Positions 35,160-46,173 of a DNA stretch of 64,000 nucleotides are shown piece after piece. Below the pieces are notes generated by a model. That model had not been told where the DNA came from. It saw only the letters and a list, made by a program, of their open reading frames with translations, and ran no database searches. The stretch spans positions 30,689,395 to 30,753,394 of the forward strand of contig JARZZO010000002.1 in assembly GCA_030544215.1 (NCBI GenBank). The letters are read 5' to 3'. Both the position numbers and the translations under genes were made by a program. Origin of the DNA: Zantedeschia hybrid cultivar (taxonomy: Eukaryota; Streptophyta; Magnoliopsida; Alismatales; Araceae). The first letter of the stretch is position 1. The number at the start of each line of letters is the position of its first letter.

Positions 35160-37041
35160 TCAGTCCTCGGCAACCCCCTCCTCCACTTCAACTGGGTTTT
35201 GGCCAGGAGAGGGAGAGGAGGAATCGACGATCTGCACGGCCTCAGGAGGGGCAGCTTCGACAGGGGCCTCCTCGGCTGGTACGGCCTCGTCGCCTTCCGC
35301 CGAGGCCGGGGCCCTCTCGGCCATAAGCCCCTTCCACCAGGACAGGAGCTCCTCCCCTTCCTCGCCCGTGGGAAGGGCCATCCCGGTCAAGTCCACGTTC
35401 GGGCAGGCCTTCTGAGCGACGGCCAGACCGATGTCGAAGACTGAGGAGGCCGCTAGGAGCTGGGCCTGGATTATTTCCTCGGCATATTCCGGGCCAGTGT
35501 TATAATCGGCCACGGCCGAGTCCACCGCCTCCTCCAGCTGCTTCAAAGCCGATATCTCCTCGGCGTGACGACGTTTCTCCGAAGCCCGCCGGGAGTCCTT
35601 GTCCTGGATCTGGGCCTTAAGGGCCCGGATCTCAGCCTGGGCAGCAGCAAGCTCCCGCTCGGCCTTTTCCTTCTCCCGCTCGGCCTTCGTCTTGGCCTCG
35701 GCAAAAGCGCAGGCCTCTGCTGCCCTCTCCTCCAGCTGCGCCCGCGTCCGGGCGTTTGTAGCCACAAGCCCGTCAACCATGGACTTGATATTAGGCCCCG
35801 CCGAAGGGCCCTCACCCGAACCTGCCGAGGCCGACGCCCGCTCGGCCTCCAGAAGTTTGTTCCGGAGCAACTCCTGATGGTGAATCAGGACACTGCCCGT
35901 AACCGCCTCGGGGGACGCCAGCCTCGTCGGCCGAAACTTCATCAACCTCGTCGGCCGGAGGAGCTTCGGCCGGAGGAGCGGCAGCGCTTCCTTCGCTGCC
36001 CTGCGGAGTCTCCCCGGGAGGAAGGTATGGAAAAGCCCGCTCCGGATCGAACCGAGGGTCTGGCCATACCCCGGCATTCACCAACTGCTCCGCCTTGCTG
36101 AGAAGCCCCCAGATGTTGTATGGGGCCATGGCCTCGATGTGGCCCACGTGGGTGCTCTGAGTGGAGGTCAGGACGGGAGGATCCGAGAGGCTTGCGGCCA
36201 GCGGCGCCCATTCGGTAGGGAAGGGCCACACGCTCTTCTCGTTCTCCGGCAAAGAAATGAGGATGAACTTCCTCTTCCAGCCATGGATGGACGAGGGCTT
36301 CCCGGAAAAGATGCTTCGCCCGATCCGAGGGACGAAGCAATACCATTCGGATCTCCCCTGCCTCTGGATTTTGAAGAGGTAGCGAAAGATGTTGATGGAA
36401 GGAACAGTCCGTATACGGGCGAAAACGGACAAAAAGCCGTATACGGTGTGCCAAGAATTGGGAAAAAGCTGAGACGGGGCCAGTCCGTAGAAGCAAAGGA
36501 GGTTAACGACGAAGGTGGGGAGAGGAAGACGGAAGCCCGCCTGGAAGCTGTCTTCATAAATAGAAAAGGTACCCGGGCGGGGAGTATTGGCTCTGGTGGT
36601 GGAGCCAGGCCGATAAGGGGTCATCCATGAAGGAAGCTGAAAGTAAGAGGCAATGTAGCTAACCTCTTCGTCCGAGAGGGCACAGGCTGCTTCCGAAGCA
36701 GTCTCGGGACGACGACGTCCCGAGGTGGAAGCCTGGCCCGGAGTTCGAACCTCCTCGGACACCTCGGCCCCGGAGGCCTCGGCCCCAGAGACCTCGGCCC
36801 CGGAGGCCTCGGGCTCTTCGGACATCGCAGAGGCGAGGGAGTCCAGAGCAAGGGGAGATGATAGAGAAGACTTGGGGGAATGGGACGGAGTATACTCCTC
36901 GTCTGAAGGAGTAATCTCGCTCGAAGAAGAGCTGCGGACCATAAGGTCGCGAAGATGAGGAAGGAGGTCGAGGCTTACTCTCAAGAGGGGGAAAAGATCT
37001 CTCCTGGACCGAGCGCAGCCTCTCAAACCACCCAACTTCAC
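35160..37041 (-). pseudogene. Antisense accessory gene with gypsy-type transposon domain (Transposase_28-like) and coiled coil
   Basis: Lies on the strand opposite to gag-pol, between pol and the 3' LTR. The first part (37041-35812) has an acidic Ser-rich N-terminus with an EASGAEVSGAEASGAEV repeat, then a domain (about residues 135-330: LPLPTFVVNLLCFYGLAPSQ, FLSVFARIRTVPSINIFRY, WKRKFILI) that I match to the plant 'putative gypsy type transposon' family. A one-base frameshift near 35905-35935, at a run of C, moves the rest (to 35160) into another frame. That part encodes a Glu/Ala/Lys-rich coiled coil and an acidic tail. ATGs at 37041 and about 36943 are both possible starts; the second fits better after the TATA box. 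Function is unknown. Confidence 0.82.
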
Positions 37042-37207
37042 CAGCGAAGCGCTCCGAGGGATGGAGATCTTCCCGCGATGGCCAGCAAACTCGGACGACG
37101 CCTTCAGAGAAGCTAGCCTTTCGCCGAAGAGGAGGGAGAGCTCGGGTGATCGCAGAGCAACGTAGGCGCGGAAGCAAGAAGAAGAACAGTGCTCTGCGAG
37201 GGGCTCC

Positions 37208-37215
37208 TATTTATA
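37208..37215 (-). promoter_or_regulatory. TATA box of the antisense accessory gene
   Basis: Minus strand TATAAATA, 167 bp upstream of the first ATG (37041). It lies inside the element but outside the LTR, so this gene appears to have its own promoter. Confidence 0.6.
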
Positions 37216-37811
37216 AGCTCCATCCGAAGCACCTCCCGCCGAAGCCGACGGCCGAGATCGTCCCCGTCGTCTCACCGCTCCTCTCGGATGCCCGCCACGT
37301 GTACCGTCCTTCGGCAATAATGACGGGCAGGCTCCGGGACTTGAAGCAGAACGATCAACGGCCGAAAGCGCTCCGACCCTTCGGCTGACCACTCGGATGC
37401 CCGCCACGTGTCCCGATCCGCGTACCGAAGAAGGGAGCGGCGGCAATCCGAGTAGAACCTCGGGCAGAGAGCAGAGGCGATCCGCGACCCGCGAGCGGTC
37501 AGGATCCTTTTGTGCTTTTTACGGAGCGGCCGGATGCGTGACGCGTGTCCCGTGCTTCTTCGCGAAGCGATGCCCATCCCGTCCATTTAATGAAGCTTGG
37601 CACGAGTCAGAGGGCTCGGCCCTTCGCCTTCAGAGGAAAAAGCCTTCGTCGACACTCTGAATAAAGACGAAGCAACTGCTTAGCCCTCGGCCGACCCAGG
37701 GCACCCTCTTTCTCAAAGAAAAGGAACATAAAGCTTCGGGTAAGACACCTGTTACGCTATTCTCCTACAAGCTTCGGGCTATACTCTCGCCATCTCAGAA
37801 CTGAGGAAGAC

Positions 37812-37825
37812 AAGAGTGGGGGGCT
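37812..37825 (+). other. Polypurine tract of the Tat-lineage element
   Basis: AAGAGTGGGGGGCT lies just before the 3' LTR start at 37829. Confidence 0.8.
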
Positions 37826-37828
37826 ATG

Positions 37829-38743
37829 TGATGAGGCAGAATCCGATTCGGCCCATTAAAATAAGCCCAAACCCCGTTCAGCCCAGCAGCAGCAGTGCAA
37901 GGCCCTCAGGGAGCCTTCGGCCCGTCAGCGGCCCAACAGCCCTCGGCCCATAAGCGGCACCGTCGCTCCCGGCCCAACAGGCTTCAGCCCGTCAGCGGCC
38001 CACCAGCCTACGGCCCGAGAGCAGCGCGGCAGCCCAGGGCCCAACAGGATTCGGCCCATCAGCGGCCCAACCCCCTTCGGCCCGATAGCCGAGTCCGGCC
38101 CACTCCGGTGGAGGACCAGGCACTATGGCGGTTTACCAGTAAGCCCGCACATAGTCCTATATCGGCTACCACCATTAACCATCCTCTATCCTCTACTATA
38201 AATACACCGCTATTTATTGCCAAAGGGATGCTCTCTTATGCCTCCGAGACCCTTAAGGACTACAATCCAAATAGCATTAAAGCTACTCTTTACCTTCTGA
38301 ATCGAATCATCTTCAGGAGCTAACTTGACCGTCGGAGGGGGTTCCTTAGGGCCGAAGCCCGGGACTCCTGCTGACCGGTTTTTCTTCTTCTTTCCCTCCT
38401 GCAGGAGCTTGGTTCGAATCATCGCCGACCTTCCCGAGTCAGTCTCGGCCTCCGACCTCGGATTCCTCTCTCTGGTCTCGACGCCGTGCGTCGGCTGCCC
38501 CGCAACAAAGGAGACTCGGTGTCGCGCCGCCCCTTCGTCCGCCGAAGGAGCTTCGGCCCCGACATCCCGAAGACAAGCCTGCACCGACCTAGCGTCTCTC
38601 GGCCTCGGACCTTCGGCTTCGCCTCTGCATCCTTTGCCTTCCGGATCCCCGTCGGGCCTCTAAGCACCGATCCGACCCAGCTCCGGATCCATCTCTTCGG
38701 ATTCCAGCTTCGGAATCCGGTCGTGATAGCTTCGGCTACATCA
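37829..38743 (+). repeat. 3' LTR of the Tat-lineage element
   Basis: Near-identical to 27531-28444. Its terminal CA supplies the A of an ATG made with the following TSD. Confidence 0.94.
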
Positions 38744-38889
38744 TGGCGGAAGCACAGGGGAAAAGGAAGAAGGGTAGAGAAGCTGATCATCAGGGAAGAG
38801 AAGACGAAGCCAATACGTATTGTTGGGGAAATCGAATCCAGTCTCAGGATCGGATCCGAAATATCAGGTACAGCAGTCCGATAACATGA
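38743..38889 (+). pseudogene. Short ORF at the insertion junction: possible first exon of an interrupted host gene
   Basis: The original site reads ATGGCG at 27525-27530. After insertion the 3' LTR end (A) plus the TSD (TGGCG) recreate ATG GCG, and the frame stays open for 48 codons to a TGA at 38887-38889. The product is Lys/Arg/Glu-rich (MAEAQGKRKKGREADHQG...). A donor-like CAG/GTACAG lies at about 38869. I do not recognise the family, and no second exon could be identified. It may be chance, but the ATG context and basic composition resemble a real N-terminus. Confidence 0.35.
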
Positions 38890-39562
38890 AGAGAAAAAGA
38901 ATGATCCGTCATGCACTCCTTCCACCAATATGAGACGGACAGCTGTCCAAGTCATTAGTTGAACATCACTAACTATAACCGTCTATCTTACCTAGTCACC
39001 CTATGAAAAGATGCTAGAGGTTTATCTTAATTAAGCTCATTAATTTTGCCATCCTACTTATAGTCTTTCTGACTAAAGCATCGCAGTGGGACTCTGCGAG
39101 ACATCTCGGAACATATTCTGACCTTTTTCTTTTTGGACAGAAATCGAAGGCAGGAGCAATAGTAGACATCCCTAAGATCTACTCTCCAACTAGTGATCTT
39201 GTATATTTGCAAAAAACTTGTTCGATGCATGGAGGAGAAAAAGAAAATTGATGCCCAGGGAAGAAAAAAAAAGAATTGAAATAGAATGTAGATAAATAAA
39301 AAAATACTCAAATTATATACCAAAAAATTTCTTCATTTAAAAGATGATTAAGCATATATTTTGTACGGAAAGATGCATAGAAAATTCTGCATTTCAATAT
39401 AAAAATATTATTGAATTATCCAAAATAAGGAGAGAGAGTTAGAGAAAGAGAGAGCACCAGGGGGAGAGAGAGAAGAGAGGAGAGGGAGAGACGGAGAGAG
39501 AAAAGGAGAGAAGAGGGAGAGACGGACTTTAACTGCATGGATGAGCCCTTCCACATGCGGCT
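38890..39562. other. Spacer, no gene recognised
   Basis: AT-rich with a (GA)n-rich block at 39428-39520; no supported gene. Confidence 0.45.
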
Positions 39563-39835
39563 ATGGATTTCATCCACGTCATCACTGATGCCTTCACCGT
39601 CACTGCCCTCATGCTCACCTTCTCCCTCATTGCCCTGGGCGTCTTCCTCAGCTACCTCGCCATCTTGTTCCAAAACTTATGCACAACGCACAGCCACCGA
39701 AGGGCAATGCATGTCACCAGTGCCACCACACCTTCGCTTGGTTTCCATTCCCAATGCATACACCAGTGGCTTTGCTACAACCGAACTTGCGCTCTTTGTC
39801 GTTTTGTGGTGCAGCTGGATTCGCTGGTTGTCTAG
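39563..39835 (+). pseudogene. RING-H2 (ATL-like) membrane protein remnant
   Basis: 90 codons. The N-terminus has one hydrophobic segment (about residues 13-37: TALMLTFSLIALGVFLSYL). The C-terminal part, FHSQCIHQWLCYNRTCALCR, fits the second half of a RING-H2 finger (FHxxCIxxWLxxxxTCxLCR). The first zinc ligands are not in this frame, but a CHQC appears in the neighbouring frame at about 39709-39720, so a frameshift probably split the finger. ATL-type RING-H2 proteins are membrane E3 ubiquitin ligases. The gene is cut short by a TAG after residue 90. Confidence 0.5.
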
Positions 39836-39843
39836 TTGTCGCG

Positions 39844-39945
39844 GTCAGGGGTGTGCACGGTTCGGTTCGGTTCGATTTTGGAGGAAATTTCTTCAACCCG
39901 AACCGAATCGAACTGACATTTGAAACTGAACCGAACCGAAGATTG
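39844..39945. repeat. GGTTCGG-rich foldback sequence (hAT-MITE-like end)
   Basis: Starts CAGGGGTGTGCACGGTTCGG, resembling ends of plant non-autonomous hAT elements. GGTTCGGTTCGGTTCGA is followed within 60 bp by inverted AACCCGAACCGAATCGA. Confidence 0.45.
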
Positions 39946-40106
39946 GAACATCTCTTTCTATTTTTTAGAGAAAGAAATAAATAGGATTTAAATGGAGAGA
40001 GAGAGGACTCTTGCACTTCTTTAGCATGATGAAGTGACACATGGCAAGCGTGCAATTAAAGTTTAAACAGGTACATGAATTTTGTTTTATTATTATAAAT
40101 ATACAG

Positions 40107-40570
40107 AAAGGATCAAATGCACCCTGAACCCCATAAAACCCCATTAGCCCATGTTAAAAAAATAAAAATTATCATAATTTTTTTTAAGGTTGATCCCATC
40201 CCACTGGGGTATATTTTGACCATCTGATCAAGATGAATCAATCGTAGCCATCCAATCAAGCACCCTCAATTTTTTGATGAAATTAAATCATCAAGGGTTA
40301 AGATTAAATCTTGGACAATTTTTGAACATTTAAAAAACATATTATTTTTTTATAATTTTATGAAACTTTTTTTTTTTTTGCACATCCAAATGGATAGCTA
40401 TGGTTGATTCACCCCGATTCAACAGTCAAAACTAACTCCCATAGATGAGATCCACCGTAGGAGGGGGTAATTGAATATTTTAAAATTTTGAGTGATTTTC
40501 ATTTTTATTTTTTGACATTGAGATGGAGAGTTTTAGGGGGGGTGCATCTAACTTAGATGCATAGCGGGAT
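40107..40570. repeat. MITE-like repeat, copy 6
   Basis: Left end AAAGGATCAAATGCACCCTG; right end GGGTGCATCTAACTTAGATGCATAGC. Family core CCATCTGATCAAGATGAATC is present. Flanked on the right by (TA)n. Confidence 0.6.
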
Positions 40571-41515
40571 GCGCGTTATATATATATATATGTATAAGTT
40601 GCACGTTTTTGTTGTTCCAAGTTATTTGTTTTCATGTATACTCATTATTTTTTCACCTTATTGCATATTAATGTGTAAAATTCTGCCATTAATGTCCTCT
40701 CGAATAATCATGCTTACGTCTTAGTTGAAAGCTATGACGGTAAAAAGGCATTATCTTTCAACACAATGAGAGGAAAAGCAAAAGGGAGGGCAACTTGGTC
40801 TTTTTGCCAAACTTAGGGCATCTTGGTTAATAATCAATCATTCCATATGTTGGAAAGAAATTTTTTGAATGTACCCAATCAAATGGTGACCAATGACTCT
40901 TAACAAACTTCTGCACATAAAGTTCTAAAAAATTACATACGTGAAATTATATTACATAGCAATACTATGGTTGTATTTAGAAATATAAATAAAAAATAAA
41001 AATATTTTAAAAAATAAAAATAAAATTTTAACAACTTAACTATTAATTCCATTGGCCAATCAAATTTTTCGAACAATCAATATACTTATTACTTTTATAA
41101 TATCCTTTTTTCATATTAATATATTTATTATTTTTTATGATATTTTTTTATCATACAAATGATGTAGCATTTATAAAGATCATCTCCTATTTTTATGTCA
41201 TTTCTTAATAATTTAAAATTTTCTAAATAATATAAAAGTCCACAGATTTTATGGTTGACTTCAAAAATTGTGTACCTAATTCAACCCTCTCTTACGACCA
41301 AAAACAAATTGCTGGTTCAAAGGTACATATTGAGTATGCCCCATCAGTAGGGTGACATGAAACACCTTGGGAACCGCTCTTCCGAAGCATCTCATTTTCA
41401 TTAGCATCATTTGAATGAGGCCCACAAAACATTAACGACAAGAGAAAGAGAATATTAATATGAGTGCTTTAAATTAGGAAGAGAAAGAAAGACTTGTTTT
41501 TTCTAATTAAGGTGA

Positions 41516-41640
41516 GAGAGAGAGAGAGGAAGAGAGAGTTTAAATGGAGAGAGAGAGAGAAAGAAAGAGAGATAGATGACTCTTGCATTTCTTTTGAAGA
41601 ATGAAGTGATACGTGGCAACACATGGAGAGAGATTTTAGG
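41516..41640. repeat. GA-rich segment duplicated from 39963-40060
   Basis: TTTAAATGGAGAGAGAGAG, then GACTCTTGCA, GAAGTGA and TGGCAA occur in the same order in both places, each time shortly before a MITE-like repeat. Confidence 0.6.
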
Positions 41641-41677
41641 TGAGAAAGTAGCTGGTGCAAGGAACTATGTTTTAGTA

Positions 41678-41682
41678 TTATA

Positions 41683-41720
<38 letters not shown>
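41678..41720. repeat. (TA)n microsatellite
   Basis: About 20 TA units next to MITE-like copy 7. Confidence 0.9.
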
Positions 41721-41723
<3 letters not shown>

Positions 41724-41726
41724 ACA

Positions 41727-42135
41727 CAGACTATTTTTTTCTCCTCCCTATATTTTTTTAAAAAAATCAAATTCATCATAAATTTTTAAATATTTAATTA
41801 CCTGCCTTAAGATTGTTTCCATCTCTTGAGGCTTTATTTTCACTGTCCAATTATAAAACTCAATCTAGCTGTTGAATAGATACTTGTAAATATAATTTTA
41901 AAAAAATCATAAAAAAATAATCAAGAAATAGAAAATCTTCATATTGCCCTTAAGATTATTCCAACCTCTCGACATTTTAGTATTCATATCAATTTATTCG
42001 TACCCAATTGGACAGCTAAAATTAATCTGGATACAATGAGACGGTGAAAAGTAGGCTCTTAAGAATGGAAATACTTATAGGGTCATAATTAAATATGTAA
42101 AAATTTACGATACTCTTTATTTATTTTTAATATGA
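41727..42135. repeat. MITE-like repeat, copy 7
   Basis: Family core TTGTTTCCATCTCTTGAGGC and TTTTCACTGTCCAATT; ends are degenerate. Confidence 0.5.
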
Positions 42136-42159
42136 GGGTGATGTTATATATATAATGAG

Positions 42160-42610
42160 CCCGAAGATGCATCTGACTTACATGCACTCTCCCTTTTGTG
42201 TTAAAAAGATAAATATATTTTTTTAATTTTTAAAATATTAATTACCTCATTTAGGCTTGTTCTTACCTATAGGATTTAATTTTCACTATTCAATTGAAAC
42301 ACTCAATAGTAGCCATCCAATGAAAAGAGTTCTCAATTGGAAATTAAAATTAAAATCTCAAGGAATGGGATTAATTGTAATCATTTTGAATAATTTTATA
42401 TTTTTTAGCTTTTTAAATATTTTTAAAAATATTTTTGATGCACACTCAATCAATCAGTTACAATTAACTTTCACGATAAAATGGTGAAAATTAAAGTCCT
42501 AGAGATAGAAACTGCCTTAAGGAGCCTAATTAATTTTTAAAACTTTTTTCTAAGAAACATGCATGCAGAGAGGAAGATTTTGGATACGGGTGCATCTAAG
42601 TTCGATGCAC
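42160..42610. repeat. MITE-like repeat, copy 8
   Basis: Left GATGCATCTGACTTACATGCAC and right GGTGCATCTAAGTTCGATGCACC are inverted copies with few differences. Confidence 0.6.
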
Positions 42611-42627
42611 CTATATATATGTATGTA

Positions 42628-43055
42628 TATATACTCCCCTTGTTAAAAAAATATTTTTAAATTTTTTTTAAATATCAAGTAGGCCCGTTAGGATTGATCC
42701 CATCTTCGTGACTTTAATTTTCATTGTCCAATCTTGACAATCAACCAGAGGCATCCGATTAAGCACATATAAAAAAAAATCAATGTCTAAAAATATTAAA
42801 ATAATCAAAAATAAAAAAATTAATCAGATTAGCTCTTAAGATTGACCCCATCATGTGGGGTTTTTGTTTTGATCCCCAAACAAATACGCATATGATTAGA
42901 TAGTTACGATTAAGTTTTTCAACCCAATGGTTAAAATTAAGTAACCAAGCAAGAGGGGGTTATTTGAATATTTTGAATATTTAGTGATTTTTATTTTTTT
43001 TAATCAGGAGGGCAGTTTTGGGGTGAGATGCGCCCTGGAGTGCATTATATCCTTT
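42628..43055. repeat. MITE-like repeat, copy 9 (left end truncated)
   Basis: Core GATTGATCCCATCTTCGTGAC; right end GATGCGCCCTGGAGTGCATTATATCCTTT is the complement of the copy-4 left end. Confidence 0.55.
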
Positions 43056-43072
43056 TCAAGAGAGAGAGAGAG

Positions 43073-43811
43073 TGTAACGACCCGTCACCTTATAACTGGG
43101 GATCCGATCACTAAATGGGTACCGAATCATTAAAATCTGGAGCCAAACTAAGATCTTGATAAGTTTGAAAAATAAATGATAAACTAAACTAAACAATCCA
43201 CAACACATCGAATTGTAAAGAAAAATATAGATATTAAGAATTATTACAATTCAACTCGACTCAGCAAATAATTACATATTCCAACAGAAAAAGAAATAAT
43301 TAAGCATACAGGCCTGAAAGGGAAATAACAACTACATCGACATACCCCGAAACGATGGTTGTTGGCGTGCAACCCGAGACGAGACCCCACCACGCTACGC
43401 CTGTCGGAAACCTTCCAATGAAAACCGTAGGGGTGAGTCACACCGAAATAGACTCATTAGGGATCCTCTGATCCCCACCACCCACACACGCAACTATAGT
43501 GCAATAAGACTAGATATAGGCAATTAAAGTAAAGCAGTAAACACAACTCCTAAAGATTCCCAAATTTCGATATGAAACACATGCATTTGTAAATGTAATA
43601 GGCACAACTCTGAAACTACTCTACCACGGAGTCCACAACCAGCGTCTCGGCTACACACACAAACCATACAGCCGAATGCAGAAAACACCGAACCTCTAGG
43701 ACGGAACATCAACCCTCGGATAGTGCGTTGTCTACTCCGGCCTATTTAGCTCTAGGTGGTTCTGTCTCCTCCTAACCACAAGTGACACTCCGAACTGTAC
43801 TACTCCCACAC
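43073..43811 (+). repeat. LTR-like fragment split by the 19.55-kb element (left part)
   Basis: Begins TGTAACGACCCGTCACC, a start common to plant gypsy LTRs. It is interrupted at 43812; the continuation is 63371-63458. No coding part of this older element is in the window. Confidence 0.5.
43807..43811. other. Target-site duplication (left), CACAC
   Basis: Identical to 63366-63370. Confidence 0.9.
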
Positions 43812-45126
43812 TGTAGGTGCTTAAAATGCTCGTGTGATTAACATGAAAAATCTATGTTGTTTAATGTAAAATAAACCTATTAAAAACAGCAACTAAGTGC
43901 AGTGATCGCCAGAAACTTTTGACTTAAAAGTTCCAAAAGAGAGTATGATCGCTTACCTGTTTGAACGCGGAAGATGTTAAGCTCTTGATTCCCCTCCTTC
44001 AGCCGGCTGAAGAAAGAGAGCCCTTCTCGTTCTTTGTTCTTGCTGTTGAGTTTGAGGTTGAGGATCGTCCAAAAATCCTTTTGGCTTTGTGCTTGATTTC
44101 TCCTTTTGTTCTCTTGTTGTTGTTGAGTGCAGCAGAGACAGAGAGAAAAGAAATGAAGAAATGATGATGAGAATTTTAAGTAGAAGCAATATCTAAACTA
44201 ATCATGATTTTAAGCATGCAATTAAACAGCAAACTTACTTGTTTAATGGCTTTTAAAACCCCTTAATCAAATAGGTTTTGAAAAGATGATGCTGTGGTGT
44301 GTTGCATGAAATGAATATTGAAGAATGAAAGATTAATGAAGATGTAGAAATGAAACACTTATGCCCAATGGTTGAAGCCTTGAAAAGATGAAGATTCTTG
44401 AAAGGACGCCGACTTCTGGAAATGGCAGCGCTCCGGCGTTCCGACGTTGTTGCTTCGATCTTCAACTCGCTATAATAACACTCTCTCTTAATGGCTTTCA
44501 ACTCTTTTTTTTTTTAACTCTTCGAGATGCAAGGTATTTATAGATTTCTTCTGCGTTTGCGATTAACATAGAAAAATCTATGATTTATCTATCTTAACCG
44601 ACAGATAAATACTGTTTAATTCATCTTTATCTGTAATTATATAAAACGCGTCCACCATGGCTGACGCCTTTCAGATTAATTAAGATAAGGATAAATATCC
44701 GAGAAAACTTATCTTTATCTTTATTAGCTAAAACGCGTCTACATGTGTAGACGTCTTTTACACTAATTAAGATAAGGATAAACATCCGGAAGAGCAGTAG
44801 AAATAGCCTAGGAAACCTAAAACGCGTCAGCACTCACAGACGCCTTTTAGCTAATTAATCAATTGATTAAAATTCAAATTTAAACGTTAAAATAAGAATA
44901 AACTCTAAACGGCGTCCACACAGGTCGACATCTTTTAGAATTCTGCATATTTTAACTGAAATTTGAGCTAAAATCAATTCAATTGATTAACTTAAACATG
45001 TCTGTTAAACCCGACACTTAAAAAGATCAATAAAAATTAATCAATGATTAAATATCAAACCATTATGAGGCATTATTATATGATATGAAATTTACTCAAA
45101 ATGACGTCAAAATTAGCGTGTCTACA
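43812..45126 (-). repeat. 3' LTR of the 19.55-kb element (left copy)
   Basis: 1,315 bp; same length as 62051-63365. Contains four 28-bp units (44644-44935) and a minus-strand TATAAATA at 44535-44542. Confidence 0.95.
44644..44935. repeat. 28-bp inverted-arm units, LTR cluster (4 copies)
   Basis: Units start at 44644, 44731, 44820 and 44908. Each is a 9-nt arm (AAACGCGTC or AACGGCGTC), a 10-nt variable spacer, then a 9-nt arm of the GACGCCTTT type (GACGCCTTT, GACGTCTTT, GACGCCTTT, GACATCTTT). Confidence 0.9.
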
Positions 45127-45139
45127 GCTGCCTCACCTT
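45127..45139 (-). other. Probable polypurine tract of the 19.55-kb element
   Basis: Minus strand AAGGTGAGGCAGC abuts the 3' LTR; less pure than usual. Confidence 0.5.
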
Positions 45140-45201
45140 GGCATCGTCTTTGCAAGGGAGTAAAATGGAATGGAATGTAATGAAAAGGTGATGCCAAGGT
45201 G
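45134..45201 (-). other. 12-bp perfect stem-loop next to the polypurine tract
   Basis: CACCTTGGCATC (45134-45145) and GATGCCAAGGTG (45190-45201) are perfect inverted repeats separated by 44 nt, one arm overlapping the polypurine tract. Confidence 0.7.
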
Positions 45202-46173
45202 TGATGAGATACGCTCTTAACATCACATGATTGTAATTTTTCTCAAAATTATCAATGAAGATAGCTCAAGGAGATCAATGAAATCAATCCTGTCTGGATG
45301 AGGTAGACAAGGAAATAAAATAAGGTCGATCAACCTCCTCAGAGTGGGAAGTACCCCAGGTCGTAGACACTGTAGGTTTCATCATGGGGAGCGTTTGCCA
45401 GCCAATGTGGACGTGATGCAGCCATGATGGATCTTAAAAGAAAACAAGAATATTGGATAAAGAGTCCAAGAAAGGATAGAAAATCCAATGATATCTTCAA
45501 GCGAACCTCAAAGATAATCAAGATACTTAATTCAGAATGGAATATTTCATATCATGTTTTGAGTTATTTGATTAATGGTCTGAAACTTAATCAATAATTA
45601 ATCATTATCACAATGATTTCAAAGTCCTACATGATGCATGCTGGGCTAAAAGAAAAATATAAAGTCAAATAAAATATAAATTAATCAAGGATAATATTGT
45701 TAAATTGTCATTAATGAGTCAAGATACCAATTCTTGTAATTCAGTGCTAAGTCGAAGCTCGTTTATCCACGCACCGTTTCACAAAAGTGGAACCATCGTC
45801 CTCACTAATTAACAATCTAACGGCCTATCCGTGCGATTAAGAATTCTCTGGAATTATCACTGTTTTTGTTTTGAAGGGGAACTAAATTCCAGTTTCATCA
45901 AAACCACAAGGTCCTTGATATGCTCTAATAAATACTTATCATATAGTAATGCGAATGCAAAATTAACTACATGAAATAGTACAAGGGTAGAAATAACCAT
46001 CTTTTTAGCCACGGTCAGGACTTCATGACTCCCACAGTAGGATCTTTCTGATATTTCCAGCTTTACTCAGGCTTTCTTGAATTTCCTGCAATCAAAATTA
46101 TTAGTAATTCCAAACCAATATTCAATTTAAACATCAAAAACCACAGAATTTCGAATAAATAACAGAAAGGCTA
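45202..46173. other. Non-coding stretch between 3' LTR and antisense gene 1
   Basis: AT-rich; no supported ORF on either strand. It precedes the promoter of the antisense gene. Confidence 0.5.

Larger units (their letters stand above)
27531..38743 (+). mobile_element. Complete Tat-lineage Ty3-gypsy retrotransposon with antisense accessory gene
   Basis: 11,213 bp, bounded by LTRs of 914 and 915 bp (27531-28444, 37829-38743) with TGATGAGG...CATCA ends and a perfect TSD (TGGCG). The PBS follows the 5' LTR after 2 bp; a purine tract precedes the 3' LTR. The plus-strand gag-pol has dual RNase H domains (the second characteristic of the Tat lineage), followed by tandem repeats and then an antisense gene with a gypsy-type transposon domain. 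By eye the LTRs differ at about 25-30 positions (about 3%). Five in-frame stops disable the polyprotein, but no frameshift is seen in it. Confidence 0.95.

Noticed and set aside
35565..36630. Plus-strand ORFs opposite the antisense accessory gene
   Set aside because: GC-rich shadow frames; the minus strand has the recognisable domain and a TATA box.
43961..44164. 67-codon ORF, repeated at 62200-62403
   Set aside because: Duplicated only because it lies in the LTRs; no known domain.
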